This document shows positions 56,451 to 64,000 of a stretch of DNA of 64,000 nt, one piece after another; positions within the stretch are counted from its first letter, which is position 1; each line of letters opens with the position of its first letter. Source of the stretch: Poa pratensis (taxonomy: Eukaryota > Streptophyta > Magnoliopsida > Poales > Poaceae); NCBI GenBank assembly GCA_947311845.1, contig CAMZMU010000012.1, forward strand, positions 5,110,192-5,174,191, read 5' to 3'. The translations under genes were made by a program, and so were the position numbers. The notes under the pieces are model-generated. The model made no database searches, was not told where the DNA came from, and worked only from the letters and a program-made list of their open reading frames with translations.

Positions 56451-56981
56451 GTCATTGTCAGCTCCGCGATGTGGGATTTTTTCTTGAATTTTTCCATACA
56501 TATTAAACCAACAGAGAGTACACGATTACATCGATTACAAAAACAATACTAAAAGAGACGAACAAATCTATGAGATCTTGAAGCCCTTTCTTCTTCCATG
56601 ACACAATCTTGTACTTTTCTGAAGGCAGCCGTAGAACAACGCCGAATACACCAAATCATAGACATGTGAATACCAATGATGTGGGATTAATGAAGCCATC
56701 ATCAGCCGCTTACCCTCCCACAACATACTCCGAAACCAGCTTACACGGGTTCTTAATTACAGTACTAAAATGATGCTGTTGGGCCCTGCAGGCCTGTTGA
56801 TTTATGCTATGGGCTGAGGCTATAATGGGCCAAGTGCTCTGAGGTTTATGTAGGTTTCATCTCCAATCTTTCCTTCTCGCACACAGCTTCGATTCCCTCC
56901 ACCCGCCGCCGCCGGAGACGCCACGCCAGCCCCCCTGCCTTTGTCGACCCGCCGGAGGTCCGAAAAAACAGAGGGGCAGAG
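56451..56981. other. Spacer and promoter region of the TRM11-like gene
   Basis: The first part (about 56470-56680) resembles LINE-type 3' sequence on the minus strand, beginning with TTTTTTC and ACAGAGAGTACACGATTACA. The last 150 bases are CT- and GC-rich, as expected for a grass 5' UTR. No clear TATA box is seen. Confidence 0.4.
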
Positions 56982-59447
56982 ATGTGGTACCTTTGCGTCT
57001 TCTACCACAGGCTCCTGGACTACCGGCGGCCGGAGGTGGAGTCGCTCGCCGAGCTCTTCGGCGGCCCTGGCGCCGGAGACGCCGTCGAGTGGCGCTTGCT
57101 GGAGAACCACCACGCGGACTCCCCTTTCCACCTCGTGCGCCTCCCCGGCGACGAGCGTCTTGCCGCGCAGATCGCCAACCGCAGTAAGCGAGCTCCCCTC
57201 GTCACCGTTTATTGATTTCTAGTACTATGCCTAGATGTTAATATGTCACTATGTAGCTTCTCGCGTTAATCTCTGGCACTTGCATGTGTCAGGCTTGCTC
57301 GTGAAGGGGATCTATGAGCTATGGGGGCATGGTGCCACCTACGACGAGCTGGAGAAGGCGATAAGGGAGTACCCCGACGAGAGGAAGCTGCCTTACCTGA
57401 CGCCTGAAAGTTCCTTCAAGATTATCGTTGACAGCTTCGGCAAAGTTATCAGCTTCGAAGAACAGAACGTGATCATAAAGGGGTTCACCTACATTCCATT
57501 CGAGGTTACTGCCACAGTTCTATCTGGCACTATCGTAGTTTCCGAGACATGTGTGAATGCCAATAGTTCTTTATTTTATTATCTGCTGGTGTTTCTCTTG
57601 TTGTAGGGTCGTGTTGATTTGAAGAAGCCCGATCACAAGTTCTTTGTCTTGGAGACTGATGATTATGGGTCACAGAATGGCCTCCCTCCAGTTGCTCAGA
57701 AGACGGTATTCTTTGGCCGGGAGGTTGGAGCAGCAGATAGACATCTATTACCGACATATCAGCTCAAGAGTAGGAAGTATATTGGTCCGACTGCAATGGA
57801 TTGTGAAATGGCGTTTCTCATGGCCAACCAAGGGCTTGCACGGCCCGGGAAACTTGTGTACGATCCTTTCGTTGGCACCGGGAGCATTTTGGTGGCAGCT
57901 GCACATTTTGGAGCCATGACTATGGTCTGTGTTTATTGCCGAACTGAATACACCACTATGCTTTTGTTAGTTAGTATATGTCTCGCTTATAAATTTCTTT
58001 CAGGGTGCAGATATTGATATAAGGGTGGTGCGGGATGGTTGTGGCCCTGATTGTAATATTTGGAGCAACTTTGAGCAGGTAATTACGTGGACTTGGCCTA
58101 AGTTTACTTCGAAAAAGCTTCTTGCATGCCTATTATAAGATTCGTTCCAACCATCATTACTAGGATCTTTATGCAGTAATATCTTATTTACTCTGTTAGT
58201 TGGTGGAATCCTAAATTCCATGTTAGTGTATTGACCATATTGTCTTATTCAGTACAAGTTGCCAGAGCCCTTGTGTGTCCTACGAGCAGATAACAACCTG
58301 CCGCCTTGGCGTCCAGGATTGAAGGAGGTATTGTCTTGCATTTTCTGTTGTTTACACAATGTTTTAGTACGTCACTGTTGTAGTTTTGAAATTGTTCATT
58401 AGTGACTGATCAGAAATAAATAAAATTGTGAGCAACTGCGTCCGTCATGCACAAATGCATGCCGGAGCATATTTTAGTTCTGCTTGAAGTCTTGCGTTGA
58501 CATACATGAGATGATACTCACATAATCACATAGTTGAATGCTTATACAACCTCCATTTGGTTGGTAGCCATCTTTGAAACAAATTCACCATAATTTTTGT
58601 TTTTGTTTTTTCAGGCCCATGAGAAAATGATTGATGCTTACTATTTGCTTAATACATTATAAACTACTGTTGGTTATATCAACTTCATATGTGATAAAAC
58701 TTTAGCTATTGTGTGATAGAACAACTCAACTACTAGTGAACATTATATTGTGTCCTAAACTGAACAGTGTGTATTTCCTTACACATTGTTATTAGCAAGT
58801 TATCTTCTATGTAAGCTGCACACAGCTCCTCAGACACTCTTGTTTACTTATTTTGTTGTCTTAGTCACAAGAAATGATAGCCTATATATTGTTGCTTTGT
58901 AGATATTTGATGCAATCATTTGCGACCCTCCATATGGAGTCCGGGCTGGTGGGCGCAAGTCCGGTGGTCGGAAGCTCCTAAAAGGCATCATCCCTCCTTA
59001 CACAGTTCCAGATGAGAAGAGGGAAACCATATTCCTTCAACCGCACCATATAGTCTTGCTGAATGCGTTCATGACCTCCTCCACCTTGCTGCGAGAATGC
59101 TGGTGATCGGTGGCAGGCTCGTATTCTTCTACCCGGTCTTGCGGGACGATGACGCTGCTGATGTAGCAAAGTTCCCAGAGCACCCCTGCTTCAAGCTGGT
59201 CGCCTCATGCGAGCAGATCCTAAGCTTGCGGTACAGTCGGGTTCTGCTAACCATGGTGAAGGTTGGGGCGTACACGGAGGAAATTGAAAAGATGGGCGAG
59301 GAGTGTCACCAGGACTTCAGGGAGAACCACCAAAAATGGATGGAGGAGGGTAACCTCCATTCCGCCGTGTTCAGCCCCGCGGAGCATGATGGGAAGCCGA
59401 AATTTGATAAGGACTCCAAACCAAAGTACAGAGGCAAGTACGTGTAG
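56982..59447 (+). pseudogene. TRM11-like tRNA guanine-N2 methyltransferase, one frameshift
   Basis: Exons are 56982-57183, 57293-57504, 57607-57924, 58004-58078, 58253-58327 and 58903-59447, all GT-AG with matching phases. The N-terminal part (YLCVFYHRLLDYRRPEVESL) corresponds to the THUMP-containing region of TRMT11. The SAM-binding motif DPFVGTG is at residues 224-230 and the catalytic DPPYG at 302-306. TRM11 with TRM112 makes N2-methylguanosine at position 10 of tRNAs in the cytoplasm. The full length would be about 475 residues, normal for the family. In exon 6, near 59029-59031, one base is missing relative to the conserved frame: it reads into a stop at about 59104, while the rest continues one frame over (LVIGGRLVFFYPVLR) to 59447. 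This may be a real mutation or a sequence error. Confidence 0.8.
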
Positions 59448-59787
59448 TAGTGAAAAACACTAACTTTGTGGATTTCATCTCCGGGTAAACAATTTTGTTT
59501 ATCTTCTGTAATATGTATCTTTCAGTAAGATTTCCTGTATGGCTCTGCTAGTTCTTACAATCTAGCTAGCTAATTGATACTAGGAACTGTATGATGTACA
59601 CTCTCAACTTGATATCATGTCAGGCTAGTTCATTTTTATGAGGACATGCAGTTTTTTGTACTTCATTTTCTTACCTTGCGTTTCCAGCTACTGCATAGTT
59701 CCATGTATTGGGAGTTCCGCTGTTATTGTTTCTAGGCTAAGGCCTAGCGAAAAAAGAACTTATTTATTGGGAAATCCACTTCGGCTC
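59448..59787 (+). other. 3' flank of the TRM11-like gene
   Basis: AT-rich sequence with a TATGATGTACACTCTC stretch near 59590 and no gene. It likely includes the 3' UTR. Confidence 0.4.
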
Positions 59788-60145
59788 ATAGGTGCATCTA
59801 CACCCGCTACCCAAAAACGAATTTTAAAATTTCAAAAAAATTCAAACAAAAATTTCAGATGTTTATATAAACATTCTATGTTTGTACAAAAAAAAAAAGA
59901 GATGAAAATACATTTTGTGTGGCCGGTGTAAAAAAGATAAATCCCAGGTGTTTAAAAATGCCTCTGAACGTAACTTTTTTCTCTTTTTTATACCGGTCAC
60001 ATAAAATGTCTTTTCGATGCGAAACTTTTTTGTAGGGATAGACATTTTTCATATGAACATCCGAAATTTTTGTTTGAATTTTTTTTAACATTTTGAAATG
60101 CGTTAAAAATGCATTTTGTACAACGGGTTCATCTGCACCCGTGAG
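59788..60145. mobile_element. Foldback (palindromic) MITE-like element
   Basis: The left arm, ATAGGTGCATCTACACCCGC and onwards, and the right arm, ending GGGTTCATCTGCACCCGTGA, are inverted repeats. The complementarity continues through AAATTTCAAA and AACAAAAATTTC(A/G)GATGTT-type stretches towards a centre near 59960. It is about 358 bases, with poly(A)/poly(T) tracts and no coding potential. Confidence 0.65.
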
Positions 60146-60189
60146 TCAAAACATTATGTCCTTATTTATCAGAGTTTTTCTTGAAAGAA

Positions 60190-60790
60190 TATTCATAATA
60201 GTTAGTGCGACCTTTCCCATGGGTGATGTTCTATTTTCGTTCTCTTTATAATCATGTACTCCTAAAATTGAATTCCTATATTTTCTTTCTGCTTGGGCAT
60301 GGTCTCCTAAGCTCGTGACCTCAGCCCAGGTGTATTTGTGTGATGTCATTGCGTCGTTGTCCACGAGTTCGAACACACTATAAAATTGACCAGTTTTGCA
60401 GCCGTACCTGACCTCTACTGCTATGGCCAGCTTGCCGTGTACTCCTATCAAAGATGTATTTTAAGCCGACCGATCTGGGCAAGGCGGTCATAGCAGTAGT
60501 GTCCCGACTTTGTTCACGCCAACGTCGAATTTAAACAGTAGCCCGATGTACGTAAATGCATAGAGCTTGCCATTGCAGAAGGTCATATCTCTAAGATCGT
60601 GTCCTCGCGTTTTCCATTCGCCGACCGGGCAGCCAAGCCTGCGAAAGCCTATAGCGCGCGACGACGCGGTTAACGCGGCTGAGTATGCAGCCATGGGAGT
60701 AAGGGTCATCGGAGAAAACGATTTTCTCATCGGTTCTTTTGAATGGTATACCTGGAAAGCAATTCTTGTACAAAAGGGTGTCCGACAAGG
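60190..60790 (-). pseudogene. DUF295-type F-box protein remnant
   Basis: On the minus strand, KIVFSDDPYSHGCIL (60665-60710), RRLGCPVGEWKTRG with MTFCNGKLYAFTYIGLLFKF (60500-60640), and FYSVFELVDNDAM with YTWAEVTSLGDHA (60280-60400) appear in order in different frames. Together they match the C-terminal DUF295 domain of plant F-box proteins. Stops and frame changes separate them, so it is a decayed fragment. Its upstream end meets the LINE remnant near 60770-60790. Confidence 0.65.
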
Positions 60791-60807
60791 GGATCCTCCC
60801 CAATCCG

Positions 60808-60846
<39 letters not shown>

Positions 60847-62470
60847 ACGATATTTTTGTCCTTGCTGCGGATTTGCTACAGTCGATTTTTAATGAAGCCA
60901 TGGCACACAATTTGATAGAACCTCCTTTGATATCTCATGCATGCCCTGATTTCCCCATTATGCAATATGCCGATGACACAGTTATTTCTGCAAGCATGTC
61001 AAGAATTTACTACACCACTTTGCAGCATATATACTGGGCAAAAAATTAACTATGCAAAGTCTATGCTTGTCCCTATTAATGTCCCAGAGGGCGATATTCA
61101 GGAATTGGCAGATACATTTGGTTGTGATATTGGAGAAATTCCATTTACATACTTAGGTATGCCCTTGAGTCTTACCAAGCCCAGAGTAACAGAATTCAAC
61201 CCTCTACTGATGAGAATTCAACAAAGACTTTCGGATGCTCCACATTCCTCACATATGGCGAGAAACTTCAACTGATCAAATATGTTTTCTCTGGTCTGCC
61301 TATTTTCTACATGTGCATCTTGATGATCCCAGTTTCAGCAATGAATCAAATTAATAAATTCTTTAAGCACTGCTTTTGGAGAAAGTATGGTATGGAAGAT
61401 AAAGGAACTGCACTAATTGCTTGGGAAAAGGTATGTATGCCCAAAGACCAAGGAGGAATGGGAGTGCTTGATATGATGTAACACAATAAAGCTCTATTGC
61501 TGAAACATCTCCACAAGTTTTTCAATTAGCATGATCTTCCTTGGGTCAAACTTGTAAGAGAAATACTACAGTAATATGACATTTTATGAAAGACCCGTGG
61601 GGTCCTTCTGGTGGAGAAACTTAATCAAGCTATTTCCACTATACAAGAATCTTACTACCTGTCAAGTTGGTAAAGGCAATACAATATCCATGTGGGAAGA
61701 TCTATGGTCAAATCGAATCAGCAAAGACAAATACCCTCAGTTGCATTCCTATTGTACTACAGATTAGCAAAGCATCAGACAATTCATTTAAGCTGAGACA
61801 ATTGAGGACAATTTCCATTTACCTCTGTCCATACAAGCATATCAACAATTTCAAAGTCTCCGGATGGATCTGCAGAATAATCAGATAAGCGAAAACAATG
61901 ATAAATGGTTGTTGCCAGGAAACACAGAGATATTCTCCACCATGAAGATATACAAAATTCTTAAAACCGGTCCCCCAGCACCTGATATTTTCAAGAAACT
62001 GTGGAAAAGTGCAGTGGTTCTCAAATACAAAGTCTTTTTCTGGTTACTACTTCAAAATAGGTTGAACACCAGGAACTTCTTCAGAGAAAAAACATGCATC
62101 TCCAAGACTACAATTGTGCTCTTTGTGACACTGGTGCTCTTGAAACATCACTTCATTTATTTTGGGACTGCCCTTTCGCATTCACATGTTAGGAATCGAT
62201 CAGTTTAAACAAAAACAGAGGCACATATTTTCAGGAGGAATGTGAACTTGCTAAAGATGTCGTGCCCAAGCAATGTGCAATGGAGGTTATTATTATGGGC
62301 TGCTGGAACATTTGGATACAAAGAAACAATCTCATCTTCGACGGGATTCAACCTTTCAGATAATTCTTGGAAACACCTTTTCAAAAAAGACCTATCTCTC
62401 ACTCAATATCGTATTAAGGCTAAGTATGCTGCTAGCTTGAAGGGATGGATAGATTTGAATCTTCCATAGT
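60765..62470 (+). pseudogene. Decayed LINE (non-LTR retrotransposon) reverse transcriptase
   Basis: The plus strand enters the RT domain at KGVRQGDP and continues with FVLAADLLQSIFNEAM, the catalytic QYADDTV (60963-60985) and YTGQKINYAKSMLVPINV with FTYLGMPLSL. The zf-RVT region follows much later (WKSAVVLKYKVFFWLLLQNR). Many stops and frame changes interrupt it. The beginning of RT and the endonuclease are absent, the 5' truncation typical of LINE copies. A poly(C) tract replaces the residues after GDP. The 3' end may be the TA-rich stretch near 62576-62592. Confidence 0.8.
60808..60845. repeat. Poly(C) tract of 38 bases
   Basis: Thirty-eight consecutive C bases lie in the LINE RT, just after the conserved GDP codons. 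The reading frame on either side belongs to the same domain, so the tract is an expansion or a sequencing/assembly artefact. Confidence 0.9.
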
Positions 62471-62575
62471 CATCTAGATCTTTTCTTTTCCGATGTTCGA
62501 GAAAACTGGAGTGGGATAGTTGGATAGTAGTCTACTTTGTTTTTATTTTTCCACCTGTACATAACCACCATTTGA

Positions 62576-62592
62576 CATATATATATATATAC
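62576..62592. repeat. (TA)n microsatellite at the LINE 3' end
   Basis: ACATATATATATATATACAC follows the last zf-RVT-like sequence by about 110 bases. Short A/T microsatellites are common 3' tails of plant LINEs. Confidence 0.5.
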
Positions 62593-62649
62593 ACCAGCTA
62601 AAATGAAACCGGTTTCAGTTTAAGCTAAACTGAAACTTTCTGAACCGTC

Positions 62650-63235
62650 TCGGCTTTGGTAAGTGAACCTTCACGCACTTGACATGTGAACCTTCTGACG
62701 GAACACGCGGAATTCCTGTTTTAACTGAGAGCGTTTTAATGCAATTTTCGAACCACTTATCGGAATGATGCATGCGATATACCGTTGGATAGGTGATGAA
62801 ATTGCGCAACTTTTTCGTCTGTACAAGTTTTCCAAATTATTTACAGTTTTTAAACAATTTTGAATATAGGGAACACAGTTTTCACGGACTTTTCCGTTTT
62901 TGCACTGTATTTGGGCCGCCATTTTCAAACCGTTTGTCGGATTGACGCAAATGATACGCCGTTGGAAAGGTACTGAAATTGCGCAACTTTGCTATCTCTA
63001 GTCTATTTTCCAAATTTGGCACGGATTAAGAGCAGTTTTGAATATAAACGATTCTGTTTTCCTAACTTTCAGATCCGGCGGACAATGTTTTGGCAATTAC
63101 TTTCACACCGCTTATCCAAACATAACAAATGATATGCCGTTGGAAAGCTATTAACTAGGCGCAACTTTTTTGTTTTAATTATTTTTCCAAATTCCTTACG
63201 GTTTAGGACTAATTTTGAATTTACTGAAAATATCA
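62650..63235. repeat. Degenerate 178-bp tandem repeat, three copies
   Basis: The motif C(G/A)(A/C)ACC(A/G)(C/T)TT(A/G)TC, then ATACCGTTGGA(T/A)AGGT, then TGCGCAACTTT recurs with starts at about 62749, 62926 and 63104, that is 177 and 178 bases apart. Copies are perhaps 65-75% alike. Similar repeats are found within large DNA transposons of Triticeae; I do not assign a family. Confidence 0.65.
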
Positions 63236-63589
63236 AAACACGTCGTGACCGGAAAAAATCGAAATTGACATGGTTTCGGTGTTGGAATCGAGCGTAGCGG
63301 CAAGTGAGACCCAAAGTAGACTCATGTAGTTGCTAATTGCAGGCGGAGGTGGTCGATTTGAACAAATGGACACCGTAGGAATGATTTTTATATGTAAAAT
63401 TTCCGCCTCGGAGGAAATAGAGGAGCCGAACTGCTTCGAATATGGCAGTGAACTGCTTTTTATGTGCAAGTGAACTTTGAGACACATTATTTTTTGACAT
63501 ACTGTTTTTGTCATGGTTTTTAAACTTTTGTCAAAAAAATGTGAACTCTCGATTTACAAAATAAAGCTAAATAAATGATTTTTTTTCCT

Positions 63590-64000
63590 TTTTATTTGTG
63601 AGGTGAATAATGAACTTTCAAAATTCATTGAGTGAACTTAGGTTTAATAATTGTGAACTTTATTTTCTCCAATAAATTTGAATTTTCGTATTTTATGAAT
63701 GAAGTGAACTTTTTTCTCGAACTTTTTTTCTGGTTCAAGCGAACTGTTTTTTTTAACTGCCACAGAGTTTTTTTTTTGATCGAAGTGAACTTTTTTTCTG
63801 AACGAAGTGAACTTTGTTTCTTGACCGAAGTGAACCTTTTTTCTGCAATGCACATGAACTTTTTTTTTGAATTTTTTTTCTGAATGAAGTGAATTTTTTC
63901 TGAACTAAGTGAACTTTTTTTCTGAATTGCAAATGAATTTTTTTCTGAACAAAGTGAATTTTTTTTTTGAACTGTACATGAACCTTTTTTCTGTACTAAG
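63590..64000. repeat. GTGAACTTTTTTCTGAA minisatellite
   Basis: AAGTGAACTTTTTTTCTGAA-like units of about 18-24 bases recur to the window end with variable T runs. Related GTGAAC motifs also appear upstream near 62660-62690 and 63470. The apparent frames here are phenylalanine- or lysine-rich repeat translations and are not genes. Confidence 0.8.

Noticed and set aside
60488..60910. Poly-glycine minus-strand frame
   Set aside because: It is the translation of the 38-base poly(C) tract; only its downstream part, which belongs to the DUF295 remnant, is meaningful.
63625..63883. Lysine- and phenylalanine-rich frames at the right edge
   Set aside because: They are translations of the GTGAACTTTTTT minisatellite.
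1..64000. CRISPR arrays, prokaryotic operons, phage or plasmid features
   Set aside because: Nothing of the kind is present; introns, LTR retrotransposons and MITEs show plant nuclear DNA.

Overview
The window is nuclear DNA of a grass, most likely a Triticeae species (wheat, Aegilops or barley group). The reasons are an Angela/BARE-like solo LTR with the 'ATATGCCCTAGAGGCAA' terminus, a Cassandra LTR carrying a 5S-rRNA-like promoter, CTCCCTCCGT Stowaway MITEs, very GC-rich first exons, and kilobases of nested Ty3/gypsy and Ty1/copia retrotransposons. No bacterial features or CRISPR arrays are present.

Layout. (1) 1-7888: minus-strand Ty3/gypsy element (chromovirus, probably CRM-like) with a partial left LTR and a complete right LTR. 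It is inserted in the gag-protease frame of a minus-strand Ty1/copia element (7889-9394), which itself lies next to a gypsy integrase scrap (9395-9600). (2) 9799-9960: Stowaway MITE. (3) 10658-33246: a PIF/Harbinger DNA transposon of about 4.0 kb, with TAA target duplication, terminal inverted repeats, a Myb/SANT-like ORF1 and a broken DDE transposase. Two insertions expand it to 22.6 kb: a full-length Tat-type gypsy element (10958-21810, target duplication gcggc) and a minus-oriented, coding-poor LTR/LARD-like element (22165-29895, target duplication atagc). The second carries an Angela-like solo LTR (24473-26285, gatgg) and a Cassandra solo LTR (27573-27854, tacac). (4) 34020-46000: a gene island with an intact single-exon DUF241 gene, a two-exon serpin with an in-frame stop, another 4.1-kb LTR (40571-44677, gagta) that landed in the end of a MITE, and a 0.9-kb poly(A) retroposon with a 15-bp target duplication. 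(5) 46174-53629: an intact ten-exon RanBPM-like gene (SPRY-LisH-CTLH-CRA), then tRNA-Ala(UGC) and a tandem array with a 161-bp higher-order period. (6) 56982-59447: a six-exon TRM11-like tRNA guanine-N2 methyltransferase with one frameshift. (7) 59788-64000: a foldback repeat, a DUF295 F-box remnant, a decayed LINE and tandem or simple repeats.

The host genes are unrelated and do not form a cluster or pathway: a subunit of a CTLH/GID-type ubiquitin ligase, a tRNA modification enzyme, a protease-inhibitor pseudogene and a DUF241 protein. The most unusual structure is in the Tat-like element. Between pol and the 3' LTR, two antisense modules each have a TATA box, an ATG about 80-90 bases downstream and a reading frame, and one has a well-formed intron. 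All exon boundaries, repeat lengths and divergence figures were read by eye; family assignments come from recognised motifs, not from searches.
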